Below are positions 12,848 through 25,655 of a DNA stretch of 64,000 nt, one piece after another. The notes under the pieces were generated by a model. That model did no database searches and had not been told where the DNA came from. It worked only from the letters and a program-made list of their open reading frames with translations. The stretch is from Onchocerca lupi (taxonomy: Eukaryota > Nematoda > Chromadorea > Rhabditida > Onchocercidae), in assembly GCA_028564675.1 (NCBI GenBank), contig JAOVVO010000203.1:1-64000 (forward strand), in the 5' to 3' direction. Every line of letters begins with the position of its first letter. Within the stretch, counting starts at the first letter, position 1. A program made the position numbers and the translations under genes.

Positions 12848-15206
12848 AATCGGTTATTATCGCCAGCCGGCGGTGTTTTTTCTAACTTCTGATTGCATGA
12901 AATTTATCATGTAACCAATGCTTTTCGACAAATTAGAATGGATTATCGAATATGCTTGAAATGATTTATTAAAAAAATAAAATATAATAATCAGAAAAAT
13001 AACTTTAATTACAATATTGCAATATATCGTATGTCAATGACAGCCATCTCCATTATATGATCAATAAAATTCTGCGAAATATTAATCTGAAAATAATCAA
13101 TGATAGAAATATAAAGAAAAATTTGTTAAAATCTTTGCTACAACTTTTTTAATAGATGCTTTTGTTGAATTTTGAAAGATATTTATCTACTTTTGAAATA
13201 TCATTACATTTACTTTTAAATAAATATTATTTTCATATAAAATTATCATCTAATCAATAGTTATATCAAATTAAAATTATTGTAATTATGAAGTTAGCAA
13301 TATCGATTATTTATGATAACAATATGATTTTATCGTAAACGTCTATTTAATTGATATAATATAATTCTTTGCATAAAATAATTATTTCATCATGTAAAAG
13401 ATGTATGATATTTAATGAAGAACAGTTTATTTGTAATTCAAAAATACGTGACAACTAAAAAACAAAATTTATTTGTTTTTTCAAAAGATGTTCGATGATT
13501 AAGAACAATATTGAACTCATTCGTTGATTTAGAAATGCTAAAATTCAAAACAACGTTTATGAATGAAATACGTAAAATAACCTGAAATGTATTACAAAGA
13601 TCAATAAATTGCGCCACTCTTCTGGAAAACATGGAAAAGATACCGTAAGTATTAAGTTAACATGAAATATTCGGAAAAATTGAACTTTTTTTCTTAAATT
13701 TTTTTTCTTTTGAATATTTTAACATTTAAATTATTCATATATTCGTAAATACATGTCATAAATTATTTTCAAATTTTTATACTATTGCTAATTATTTTCA
13801 GCAATGTGTTAATTATAAGATTCCAATTTTTGAAATGATTTAATATATATGGTGATTGATTCATAAATATTCATGCGGTGATCTAATGAAACCACATGAT
13901 AAAATGCGTTAAAAAATCAAATGATAATTCTGAGAATTTTTATTAAATGTTTGAAATTTTTGTAGCAAAGAAAATATAATCAATAAAAAAAGGAAAAGAT
14001 CGGAAAATTTTTTTCAATAAATTTCAAGCAATGAAATGAATATTTAACAAATTAAAATTGTGTTCATCATGTCATACTGTGTCACACTGATGCATTCACT
14101 CTTTGATGTTTCAAAAAAAAGGAAAAAAAAATGAAAAAAATTTAGACTTAAAAATAGAAAAAAACTTGAAATTGAAATTGTTGAAATTATGCTGAATATT
14201 TGGAAAATTTCTAAATTATCCATCTTAGAAATTTCTCAGTAAGATCAATAAATCTGATTACATTTGAAATTGAAATTCAATGGGAAAGGTTTGAAAGGAT
14301 ATGAATAAAAAGAAAATATCATACACCTTATCAATTTCTGATAAGTATTGCTATTCCAGTAATGTCTATTTATAATTTATAGTTTCATTTACTGAACTTA
14401 AGTCACACCACACCAATTAGCTAATCATAAATCACTCAAATTAATTTTTATCATTTATATCAGTATGATATAAACAAACCATAAATGGTATATTAACGCT
14501 GCAATAAGTGAAACAACACAAACAAAATATTTGTTGTAAAAAAAAAAAAAAAAGAAAAATGAAGAAAAAAGAACAAATTTAAGTTCTTTTGCAAAAATAA
14601 TCGAAATAATATACTAAACAGCTGACTACTAAAAAAAAAAAAAAAAGAAAAAACGCGCCATTATTGATTAAATATTAACTTGAATTTTCTCAATCTTTTT
14701 CAACAATAATTCTAGATTGAAAAAAATTCAATACTATAAATTTATACGATCTATTCATTTATTTAGCCAATTTGAATGCAAAAATAATTTTAGCATGTTT
14801 AGTAGACTATTTGATTTTCATCAAATTATGCTAATTTATAATATATCATTTCTTGTCACCGATCATAAAGCTAATTTATGCTATATCATTTACTTTTTTT
14901 TTTTCTTTTTTTTGATCAATGTTAGTAACATTGATCAAATATCTGAGAATAGCCGATCTAAACTTGATCTGTCTGTCATTTTTATTTGACATATCATTTC
15001 TCTTTCATATACTTCTTTCCAATTTGTTTTATCGATATTTCTAGCAAAGTAAGATTATAAATTAATTATTTCTAGCTGATTTGAAAAATTTGAAAAACTT
15101 TTATTGATTAATTTACTATTTATCTCTCTTTTTTTTTTTACATTATTCTATATTATACGTCAATCATTAGGATTAATTAGAGCGTGGAAACGGAATAACA
15201 ATTAAA
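12848..15206. other. Intergenic, AT-rich
   Basis: About 2.3 kb upstream of the APMAP-like gene. It contains several A-rich runs and a perfect 14-bp palindrome at 14911-14939, reported separately. No coding region was recognised. Confidence 0.5.
14911..14939. repeat. Perfect short palindrome
   Basis: Two 14-base arms, TTTGATCAATGTTA and its exact reverse complement, flank a single G. It sits about 270 bases upstream of the APMAP-like start. Confidence 0.8.
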
Positions 15207-17185
15207 ATGGTAAGACGTAGAACACGTCAACGTAAACAACATCACTTTGGTCATGGCGTTTTGGGGCAAGATTCATCATTATCAGCTATAAGACGTCCAA
15301 AGAAAACAAATAATCGACGACAATTTTCATTGTATGTTAGAAAACTTTTGAAATTTTAAAATTTAAAATTGGGAATTAAATCATGGATAAATTTAGTCAT
15401 AAATTTTAAATTTATAACTAAATTTTTCAATAATTTGTAAAAAATCTAGAAATTGTAACAATTTTCAATGTATATTTGATAAACATCGAAATTTTTTGGG
15501 TTAAAATTTTCAAATTAGGTAGATATTTTGAAAATTTATTTCCATATAATAAATAAAATTTTTTGCTATAAAGATGTCAATTCAAAATTTGATAATACTT
15601 GTAAAAAAAAAAATTCAAATTTTATGTTTAAACAATAACAATTAATAGCTAGTTTTTGGATAATAACAATCAATAATTAATCAATAATTAACCGGTAATT
15701 AATAAGTGATAATAATGATAATATGCATTTTCAGTTATCAACATATTTGCTTGTGTTTATTCGGCTCATTTATTGCATTCATCTTGACAATATTATTTTA
15801 TTATTATTTCTCATCTGGACCTATCCAATCTGTAAAATACAGGTAAAAATGAAATTTTGGTTTCTATCAGTCTTTTTTCCTTTCAACAAAATTTGATTTT
15901 TATCAATTTTTTTCAACTTTAAAATTTTCATGCCTTTATCAATTTGATCAAATTTTGTTTTGCAAAAATATTCACGTACCAAATAAATTTTCATTATCAA
16001 AATATCATTTTAAAGAGTTATACTAGACTAAATCATTCTGATATATATATATATATATATATGTGTGAAAAATCATTTCTGAAAGAAAATTTTGATGTTT
16101 TAAGTTTTTTATCAAAAAAATTCTTTTTTTTTTAAACTGATAGCTTTCATATCTAATTTACTTTTATTAGTTAGCCAAATTTTGAGAAAAAAATTAATAT
16201 AAAATATAATAAAACATTCGTATTTTTACAATATTTTTTCAAATTATCACATTCTTAGATAGGAATATTACTTAATTTAATAAAATTTACGATCGTAAAT
16301 TCAGATTTCGGTAGTTTCAATATTATTTTATCAAATTGCATAAACAAATGATATAAAAATTATTAATTAATGAATAATTATGAGCATAATATATGCAACA
16401 AATTTTGTTTTTTATTTTATACTTTTAAAAATATAAAATCAATGATTACTTTTTTTTCTTTCATTATTTTTCTTGAAGATGAAGGAATAATATATTGAAG
16501 CCGATTTTTTAATTCTTTTTTTTCTTTTAATTTTCGGGAGCAATTAATTATTGAACTAATTTTAATTAAAGACTTCCGAAACCACCAGAATTTACGGGTG
16601 CTTTAGAGCCAAATCAAGAATTAACAAATGCTGAAATATTGTTGTTGAATAAAATTATTGGACCAGAATCGATTGCAATACATGAAAAAACCAAAACTAT
16701 ATATGTTGGACTTAAAACCGGTTTGATTGCTGCAATTGAAATTGATAAATTTGAAAAAGTAAGCATAATCTATTATCATTCCACTTTAATAAAGGACTGA
16801 TATGATAACTTTGAAAATAATTACCAATGTATATGGCACAAAATTCGTTCTCGAAATAAACTGGATTTTCGGCCTTAAAGAATCCGGATTTGGCCTCCAA
16901 ATAAGTGAAATTCTTGTCATGAATGATTAATTTTGCATAGAAAAGCATAATAATTAGTCTAGCTTATAATAAATACTATGTCATTAATAGGTAAAGTTGG
17001 TAAAAGTATTCGAATTATTTCAAAGGAAACAAAATGATAAACCATGTGATGGGAGCTATGATTCATTACCGGAATGTGGCCGTCCGTTAGGAATCCGGTT
17101 CAGACGGAAAAATCCGGATTTACTACTTGTTGCTGATGCTTATTACGGATTTTTCGAAGCAAATATTCAAAATGGTACAAATATC

Positions 17186-17218
<33 letters not shown>

Positions 17219-19555
17219 AAAGCTGAAAATCAGCAAGAAACACTTTTAATCATTTGTATAATGAAAAAATTTTCCGGAATAGTTGACCATAATAAATTTT
17301 CATTTAGCCAAGTCAAAAATAACAGAATATATAATAGTTTCAAAAAGAAAAATACAATGAAAATTAATTTAAAAATTTCAAATTTCGGTGATTTCAAAGA
17401 AACTTTTAAATTTCATTAATTTCAAATTATTCACTTATTTCATTTTTTTCTAGGAATTTTCCAAATTAATAAAAATTTAAAGCGTAGTTTTGTTTATAAT
17501 TTATTCAATTTTGTTATTTTTTCCATTATCACAAATAATTCATAATGTTCCGTTTTCCTTTTTGTTCAACAAATTGAGATTTTCCAGAAAAAAATTGCAG
17601 TAAATTTTAGGAACGATACGACAAATTTTAAAGCCTGGAGCCAAGATAACACGTCGTTCATCTAGGCCAGTTGTTCATTTCAATGATTTCGATATTAGCC
17701 AAGATGAACGTCATATTATCTTCACCGAACCATCTCATCGTTTTGCGGATCGTGATTGTTTTTATGCCATGACTGAACACAGACCGGATGGAAGGTTATT
17801 TCGCCATTTCAGTCAAATTTAAATTTAATAAAATTCATAATTCTACAAAATTATTTATCTGAATATTGCAGCAGTTATAATGTTAATGGCAATTTCTCAC
17901 AAAAATGGAAATTTATCAAATTGATTTTTCTTAATTTTTCTGAAATTAGTTTTCAAAATTTAATCTATGTCTTGTTTAAATTAAAAAACTTCAAATTACT
18001 TGGATATTTTTTATTAATTTTTGAAAAACTAAAAATTCTCACAAATTTGAAATGAAAATTAAAATTAACACGGAAAATTTAATTATAATTATATTTCTAT
18101 TTTAGATTGTTGCATTATAATATGCAAACAGGTGTACTTCGTGTACTAGTTGATGATTTACATTATCCGAATGGTGTGGAATTTGATAAGACAGGAAAAT
18201 GTGTATTTTTCGCCGAAATGGGCAATCTTCGAATTCTGAAGTCAAATTTTCAGTTCTAAATTTATGGGATAAAGATAAAATTAGTGTTTGAATGACGGTT
18301 TTTTTAAATTAATTTATAATATTTGAAATGCTGATTTTAAACTTGAACTTTTTGACCTTTTTGCTTTTTTAACAATTCTTTATTATTCAAATTATCTTTT
18401 TTTTTTAAAACTTTTTTTTTAAAATAATAATTAAAGAATTTAATTGCTTTTTTTCTTGTTTCGCGATTGAATTTTCCACTTTGTCCAACTAATTTTTCTC
18501 ACCCAGATTTAATATATCATATCATTTTCAGGTATTGTTTCAATTATAAATTTGAGAAATTTACGGTTATCGCAAGTAATCTACCTGGATATCCGGACAA
18601 TATTCGAACATCTAGGAATGGCATGTTATGGGTACCACTTGGCCAAGCTCGTTTAAAAGATGATTCTTGGATTACTGAAAGACCCTTTCTAAGGGATATC
18701 GTCGCAATGGTATCCTTATTTTTTCCTTTCTATCTTTTTACAATTAAAAAAAGGTAAACTTTGCATTTATTAAATGGTCGAAAATTCAAAAATTATCAAA
18801 AATATTTAATTAATATTTTGATAGCTTCAAACTATTCACATGACATTCTATTGGGAATTATCTAAATTTCCTTTTTTTTTTTTCCCTTAATTTAACGAAA
18901 TTTTTTTTTGTTAATAGCCATTACTCTTTTTTTTTTTTAACTAATAAAATTCTTCGAAAATATTCAGCAAAAAATACTTAATAGCTTCAATGGTTATTTT
19001 ATAAAAATAATTTTTGTTAAAAAAATGCTGTATTAATATTTCACATGGATACTGCTCAAAAAAAAAAAATATCATATTAATATCATCTGTGAATATTGCA
19101 TATAATATTATAGATAGTAAAAAATCATGTGTTTATGGAATTGTTTGATTATTTATTGCCCAAATATGGTTTGCTATTGCTTATTGATCCAATTAATGGT
19201 ACTATCATGAGAAGTTTTCATGATCCTAGTGGTTTAACTATAAACTCAATTTCGCAGGTTATAATTAATTGTGCTTATTGATTATTCAATTTTTTTCATT
19301 AATCAGAAAATTATTGTTATTGTTACAATTATTATTACATATACATCTTTGTATATAAAACAATTTTTCTCATTCAATTTAAATAATTTGTCAGAAATGA
19401 AATGATCCCTACAACAAAAAAAAAAAAAAAAAGAAATATTAGTGATGATTTTTTTTTCGTTATTATAGGCAATCGAACTTGACGATGGTACTATCCTGCT
19501 TGGTGGTGATAATAACATGTTCTTGGCTAGATTTAAACCATCAACAATATTATGA
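15207..19555 (+). CDS. APMAP / strictosidine synthase-like membrane protein
   Basis: Homologues of adipocyte plasma membrane-associated protein are type II membrane proteins with a lumenal or extracellular six-bladed beta-propeller of the strictosidine synthase/paraoxonase type; some have arylesterase activity. Nine plus-strand exons join with perfect phase: 15207-15331, 15735-15842, 16572-16758, 16991-17174, 17611-17794, 18106-18240, 18532-18709, 19114-19257 and 19469-19555, giving 443 residues (human APMAP is 416). A basic cytosolic N-terminus (MVRRRTRQRKQ) precedes one membrane segment at about 46-67. Propeller hallmarks follow: CGRPLGIRF, LLVADAYYG, HYPNGVEFDKTGK, the diagnostic NLPGYPDNIR at about 324-333, and DGTILLGG near the end. 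One donor (AA/GTCAAA at 18241) is weak, but the join restores the family motif RILKY. Enzymatic activity is not shown by sequence alone. Confidence 0.94.
16041..16062. repeat. (AT)n microsatellite in APMAP-like intron 2
   Basis: Eleven AT units in the second intron of the APMAP-like gene. Confidence 0.85.
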
Positions 19556-19864
19556 TATGCTTTTCTGGAATAGGGAAAAAAAAAATTCTCATTTTGAAAT
19601 TATTGAATTATTTGAAAGATTTTCATTTCATATTTTGATATTTCATGAAATGTAAAATTTCATTTATCAATTTGCATGATGAATTCAAAGTAAATGGACT
19701 TATGAATATTGCTTACTCTGTGTTGAAAATTTATATTCAAGCACTGATAACAATTAATAATAATGGTAACTAATAGTAGCGATGATGTAATAATAGTAGT
19801 ATTTTTGATAAGGATTGATATTTTGCCAATAAATAGTAATAATAATAAATAATAACAAACAATA

Positions 19865-19937
<73 letters not shown>

Positions 19938-21094
19938 GTCACAAAATAGACGCAAAAATTCACAAAATTAAATGAAAAACTTAAAAAAAGAAAAGAAAGA
20001 ATAATCACATTTTGTCATCACCGACATCTATCACATCATCAATACCCACTACACCTAATTTGATAACATTTTTAATCGATATATGCTTTGTGCTAGGGTA
20101 ATAAAGGAACATCATAATACGTCATCAATTGCTAATCCAATTATTAAATTATTAAACTAAAATTATTAAATTTACCGCAATAATTTGGAGCCGAAAAAAA
20201 AAAAAAGAAACTGCAGACAAAAAAAATTAATGTTATGACCACAAACGTTAAGGTTAACAAAGCTTCAAATTCGAAGATTTTGTTCTTGATGGTATATCTT
20301 CTCGATTAATTATGTACCCTTTTGGGTACACTAGCAAAACGAAAGATTTCTTAATTATTGCAAAAAAAAAAATGCTCAAAAATAAGATTTAATTTTAATA
20401 ATATTACAATTATGGATGATGTGCTTGGGGAGCATTAGCAATAATCATCAAATCAATAAATTTATTTAATTTATTTCAAAATTTTTTTCAAAAACAATTT
20501 TGATCCAAAAAATATTTCCATCATAATTTAAATCAAAAAAGTTAAAAAATTAAAAAACAAGGAAAAGTCAAAATTTATGCAACAAATTATTTTAATAAGA
20601 AATTATTCAGTAATAAATTATGCGTACCGTTTGAAATATTTACATGAATGGTGATTAATCTGGTTTCAAAAATAGCACCACGTTATTTCATTGAATTTCC
20701 GAAATAATTAATCTTTTGAGGCATTTGATTCAGTCAGTGCAGTTTTCCGAAATGTGAAAATTTATTGTCCTTATTTTTTGTTGAGAATGTGTTTATTATG
20801 TTTTTTGTTGCAAATATTTTTAATTTAAAATTTATGTAACAAGATTTTAGCTTTGCATTTCTTGGCATTTTTTTGTACTATTTCTTTGATCTTCAAGAAC
20901 TTTAAAGATTTTTATTTTAGTTTGCATATTATTATTATTGATTTTGTTAGAGTTTATTATGTTCATATGACTTATCCATTGATGCATTTGTTCATAGCGT
21001 TGTTACTACTAACTGATAATATTATTTTTGTATATTATTTATCATTCTTATCGCTGTTGTATGCTATTTATATGACTTAACGGTTAGTCAAATT
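19556..21094. other. Intergenic, low-complexity
   Basis: 3' flank of the APMAP-like gene. It contains a long AAT microsatellite (19865-19934) and a short hairpin at about 20312-20330 (TGTACCC, TTTT, GGGTACA). No gene was recognised. Confidence 0.5.
19865..19934. repeat. (AAT)n microsatellite
   Basis: About 23 uninterrupted AAT/TAA units. Long Tyr or Ile reading frames on the other strand are artefacts of this repeat. Confidence 0.95.
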
Positions 21095-21360
21095 TCAAAA
21101 TATCAGTTTTTTTCCCCAACATTAAAAACATGCGCTTTCTCTTTTACTTTTTTTTTTTTCACTGAATCAGATTGAGCTACAGAAACGTGTGTATAAAAAC
21201 ATGCGCGTATTTGAATGTCAAAATTTCGAAGCAATAGGTATGAACTTTCCGATATCTAAGATTTTGAATTAATATAAATAAGGCGAGTGCTTAAGAACTT
21301 TCGAAGTTTAAGATTTTGAACAATCGAACATTGACATTTTTATTTATACAGACTAGGTGG
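21095..21360. repeat. Dispersed repeat, copy A
   Basis: This block aligns by eye with 54823-55075 in the same orientation. Shared landmarks in order are ACATGCGCTTTCTCTTTT-like, AAACATGC, GTCAAAATTTCGAAGCAATA, GATATCTAAGATTTTGAATT-like and AACATT..ATTTTTATTTATACAG. I estimate roughly three quarters identity with small gaps. This level of conservation in non-coding AT-rich DNA suggests two old copies of one transposable element end. The family was not identified. A GC-rich tail (21356-21424) follows only this copy. Confidence 0.75.
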
Positions 21361-21589
21361 AGCGGGACATGTGAAGCGTGGCCGGCCTGCATAGATTAGC
21401 TGGATCGGGCTCGGTCCAGCTAGTTTAAAACAAAAATATTACGTCAATTAATGTCCATTCTTCATGAAAATAATTCTAAAATTTTCTTTTTTTTTTCCAG
21501 TGAATAGTTCATTTCTGAAACTCAAATATTTAAACGCCGAATCAAAGCCTTTCTCATCTAAAATCAGAAATTAAAAACTCATGCTTCCA

Positions 21590-22470
21590 AATGACATCGT
21601 TCCACGCAGAAATCGTAACAACACAATTCATGCCAACTTGCAAAGTGAAAGGACAAATTTATCATAAAGCCCTCTTCCTGCTTCCGTTGCCAGATGATCA
21701 GCATAAATTCCTGCAGATGTATTTTGTCGGTGATAGCAATGATGAAATACAGGCTACAGAATTCGCACCAACACGGAATTCAATACACTCTGCGGAATCC
21801 GTACCAACATAGAAGGATCCGCCATTTCCCAATTGAAACAAATTCTTCATGAAAAAAACAATTTAGTGCGTTTGTTCAAAACAGCAATTAACATGATGCC
21901 ATCTGATACATATAAGATTGTTATTTATGTTGACAAAACGTTTGCTGGAAAACATGGGAGAAGATTCATTGCTCCAACTATAGATGAAGTGGCAATTATT
22001 ATAGTCAGAGATTAATGCAAACCCAGAGATATTGTTCTTCACCGGAGAAACAATCAACTGACAAAGATTGCAGAAACTCATACATGCTAAGATGCTTTGC
22101 AATATCCAATCATTTTTTGGGATGGTGTCGATGGATATAACTTCAACGTTAAGATGATAAATCCAATCAATTGCGAAGAAATAAATAAGAAATGCAGCAT
22201 AATGAATCACTATTCATACAGATTAATGATTCGAGAGAATGAAGACAATTACATTTTGAATACCGTCAGTTGTTTCACCAATATATTGTAGCTATGTATG
22301 CAAAAATCAAAATAGAATGTTTGATATTCGTCCGTCTGAATTAGATCTAGCTTCGTTCTGAAGAATACACTTATTTGTGAGATGCAGTTGTAAATTACGG
22401 TAATACAACTAGCATCGGAAGACTAACGATTTTGCCATTTTCATATGCAGTCAGTCCACATCATATGCAA
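21590..22470 (+). pseudogene. Decayed Helitron Rep/helicase N-terminal region
   Basis: Conceptual translation in shifting frames matches the Helitron_like_N region of Helitron transposases, which replicate by a rolling-circle mechanism. Segments appear in the correct order: KVKGQIYHKALFLLPLP, QHKFLQMYFVGDS, LHEKNNLVRLFKTAINMMPS, YKIVIYVDKTFAGKHGRRF, APTIDEVAIIIV, ALQYPIIFWDGVDGYNFNVK (from about 22095), NKKCSIMNHYSYRLMIREN, then remnants of FRLNQ..LRSEEY and GRLTILPFSYAVSPHHMQ up to about 22470. Several frameshifts and stops (for example after 21812 and after 22015) break the frame, and the catalytic Rep and helicase parts are missing. It is a dead fragment. Confidence 0.88.
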
Positions 22471-23529
22471 TAAAAATGTGATTATTTGTTAATTAAACAA
22501 TTATTGACCGAACAAATTTGAAATAAGCAAAAATATGAAAAATCTATAACAATTTTTTGCAAACAGGTAAGTCATAGTGAAATTTATTTTCTCGAAAATA
22601 ATTGTCGCTAAGATCATCTGCGGACGACTTCTCGAACTTTTAATCCATCCTCATATAATGTACTGCTTCATTGCACTTAATTATAGGTTTCACGTATGCT
22701 AAGATACGTAAATAGGCATTTTTTATAATGTATGATGTGAACAATATCTTACTATGTTCAGATTTAAGAAAAATAGCTGTTTATTAGTTTATCCTCAGTT
22801 TCTTTCTTTCTTTTTCTCTTTTGATGTTGATTTTAAAAATATTCAAAAAACTTGAAGTTTGGAAACTTAATCTATGTTGTAATACTACATCATCGAGGAG
22901 ACAATGTTATGTAATGATTTTATGGAAAAATGCTGGAATTTAAATTAAAATGAAGAAATAATCGTTTTTACGTGAATTCCCCACTTTCAAATGGAAGAGT
23001 GTTATTAAACACAACGAATTGATTATTGAAAAGTTTGCTGATTTTTTTCCGTTTCGAAATACCGCCAAGTTAAAAACATAATAGAGGAATAGCTGTCAAC
23101 TATTTTGTTAGCTTTGAAAAGTGGTTATAATTTGATCATTCAATAATAATTAATGATTATTTTAAAACCATTTCATCGTTTATTGCAATGGCTGTTATTT
23201 CATTTTATATTTGTTACCTATCTTTTCAAAACTATTTGAAATTTGAGAAATAATATAAAATTTTCTAGTGCTTCATCGATTAAAACAAAAGTATAAAAAT
23301 GAGCAAGAAAAAACTATAAATTATCGATTAATTAAAAAAATAGGTCTGAAATGTTTTCTTAATGCTTCGGAATATTTTGACAAGAAAATAAAAATAACTT
23401 CAGCATCAAATTTTTAGGCTTATTTAAGGTGAAAGGTCAATCCTTCACTTGCTCTCCTACACTTTTTACGCTTGAATCATCTGTCAAAGATTGAGATAAA
23501 GCAACAAGTGAAGTGAGGAAATGGATAGG
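22471..23529. other. Intergenic, nothing recognised
   Basis: AT-rich sequence between the Helitron relic and the repeat cluster. No coding or repeat structure could be supported. Confidence 0.4.
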
Positions 23530-23670
23530 TCATGGTCAAAGAGTCAAAGAGAGGTATGCAAAATGAAAAAACAATCCGAAGTCCTGCCTCCTGCCAAATA
23601 TTGAGCTGACCACTACATCAGTTGATCGACCTCTTAACCGCCGTCCACTCCTCCTCGTGCCCCCCAATTT
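23530..23670 (+). repeat. Partial copy of foldback-element arm
   Basis: Aligns with the inner end of the 24404-24895 arm in the same orientation: GTCAAAGAGT..GAGAGG, then GAGCTGACCACTACATCAG, then CCGTCCACTCCTCC. It is GC-rich compared with its surroundings. It lacks the outer ~280 bases of the arm and is more diverged than the two arms are from each other. Confidence 0.6.
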
Positions 23671-24403
23671 CCACAAAGTTAACTTTATTTTCCCCTTCAA
23701 AATGAAAATTAAATTTTTTCAAGTTATTTTTGTCAATTAAGAATCGCAACTTGTGCGAATAATTTTTTGCAAGGTTCCAATTCCGTTTTGTGTGTTACAG
23801 TAATCTGCTCATCAAGTTCTTAAGAGAAAATTCGCTTAGCTGATGACTAATTTAATCAAGCGATTATCTCCTATTCCTTTCTTATCAATTTCTATCCTAC
23901 CAATTTCTAAGTCAAATTCCTTAAAGAAAAGTGATCACTGGTTGGTTGATTTTTAAATAATTGCTAAATCATCTATGGTTTGTTTGAATAAAAGTTCAGG
24001 ATACTTTTTGATCAAAAATTTCTCCTGTGGAAAACTAAGACCGCATGATATATAGAAGATGATAAATGTAATACTTTACTCATTTCAATCATTAATTGAA
24101 GTTTGTTGTAATTAACTTTCCATTCTTTTTATCCTTTCATCTTCTCGTTAATTTTTTTCCATCTAAATTAATAAATGTCTGCTCTAATTTTTCAATTATT
24201 TTTATTTTTAATTGTGTAATAATAAAACGATTAGTTGGCAAATTTCTCTGCTTGCAAAGAATTTCCATAAACTATCCCAAACTATAGACATCAAAAATAT
24301 TATGACAAATCTCTCTAAACTCTCTTCCTCATAATTTGCATGGAAAAAAAAAAAAGAAAAAAGGTATCGCTGTAAAAGATGTCAACTATTGGAGGGAAAC
24401 TCC

Positions 24404-24804
24404 ATGTTCAACATTGACCACTGTCCACTACTACATTTCGAGCAGTAGACTGACCTCCAGAAATTCATCTTTCTCTTTTAACCTTTCAATATCTTTTTTT
24501 CTTTTTGCTTTGATGAAAAACATTTCAATTGTAGTGAGTTTCACTTTTGCACTTTTTATTTCATTTTGTCTCAAAAATATCATTTTTTGCAAATTTTTTT
24601 AAACTTCTGATTGAAATTAATTTTGCATATTAAATGCAACTGTCAGAGAATCAATTGGAACAGAAAATGGATGAGAAAACATAGAAGTAGTGGTCAAGGA
24701 ATGGCAGAGAGCCAGAGGATGGATTGCAGGAAAAAAACAAATAGAAAGGGCGCTGCCCTCTGGCTACACAAGAAATGCATTCTGTTCGTTGAGCTGACCA
24801 CTAT

Positions 24805-24840
<36 letters not shown>

Positions 24841-24895
24841 ATCAGCTGACCGATTAGCAAGCCGTTGTCCACTCTCTCCCGCTTCATCTTCTCTT
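24404..24895 (+). repeat. Foldback element, left arm (~490 bp)
   Basis: This arm and the reverse complement of about 25175-25655 align over almost their full length, at roughly 90% identity by eye. Shared blocks include TTGACCACTGTCCACTACTA, TTCATCTTTCTCTTTTAACC, TTTTTGCTTTGATGAAAAAC, TCTCAAAAATATCATTTTTT, AATTTTGCATATTAAATG, AACTGTCAGAGAATCA and GGCAGAGAGCCAGAGGATGG. Only this arm carries an ACT trinucleotide expansion (24800-24840), inserted at the point where the other arm reads CCACTAAATCAGCTGACC. Apparent reading frames in the arm are incidental. Confidence 0.9.
24800..24840. repeat. (ACT)n microsatellite inside the left arm
   Basis: About 13 ACT units present in the left arm of the foldback element and absent from the right arm, so it expanded after the arms were formed. 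Confidence 0.9.
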
Positions 24896-25174
24896 TTATA
24901 GATCAGAAAATTGGCAGAGTTCAAAGTTGAGAAGCTCCGTGGAAGAGATGGATTAGATAAAAATCCTCACTCTCACTTAAAATACTAACGAAATGACTCC
25001 CTTCTCCACCCACGCCTTCTTTAACCTTTCAACTCGACCTCTTCAGACTATCTCTTTCCTTTCATTCACTCTACTTTTTGAATGAATGAATGCAAGTTCG
25101 AATAACAAAGTGCGATTCGCAAAGAAAAAAAAAAAATGATTGAAAGCGTTTTGGCACTTTCCCCCTTCCACACA
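24896..25174. other. Loop between foldback arms
   Basis: About 280 bases between the inverted arms. It holds short Ser/Leu-like frames and a CACACACAC run near 25170 but no transposase-like protein, so the element appears non-autonomous. Confidence 0.5.
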
Positions 25175-25655
25175 CACACTACTAGTCAGAGAAGACTGAG
25201 TGGAAAGGAGTAGTGGACGATGGCTCGCTAATGATCGGTCAGCTGATTTAGTGGTCAGTTTAGCAGCATAGTGCATTTGTTGTGTAGCAAAGGGCAGCGC
25301 GCTTTCTGTTTGTTTTTTCTTGCAGTCCCATCCTCTGGCTCTCTGCCACTCTTTGACCACTACTTCTATGCTTTCTCATTCATTCTCTATTCCAACTGAT
25401 TCTCTGACAGTTCCATTTAATATGCAAAATTAATTTCAGTCAGAAGTTTAAAAAAATTTAGAAAAAATGATATTTTTGAGACAAAATTGGAGAAAAAGTG
25501 CAAAAATGAAACTCACTAAAATTGGAATGTTTTTCATCAAAGCAAAAAGAAAAAAAGGTATTGAAAGGTTAAAAGAGAAAGATGAATTTTTGGAGGTCAG
25601 TCTACTGCCCGAAATGTAGTAGTGGACAGTGGTCAATGAATAGTTGAACATAAAA
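25175..25655 (-). repeat. Foldback element, right arm (~480 bp)
   Basis: Reverse-complement partner of 24404-24895. The outer end is GTAGTGGACAGTGGTCAATG and the inner end is the GGCTCGCTAATGATCGGTCA region. Together the arms could form a ~480-bp hairpin with a ~280-base loop. Confidence 0.9.

Noticed and set aside
19754..20008. Long minus-strand frames rich in Ile or Tyr
   Set aside because: They are translations of the AAT microsatellite and not genes.
20312..20330. Hairpin followed by A/T that resembles a bacterial terminator
   Set aside because: The window is eukaryotic; such a short hairpin has no expected terminator role here.
24336..24924. Several open frames on both strands of the foldback region, including poly-Thr and poly-Val
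   Set aside because: They lie in inverted repeat arms and the ACT microsatellite and have no conserved protein features.
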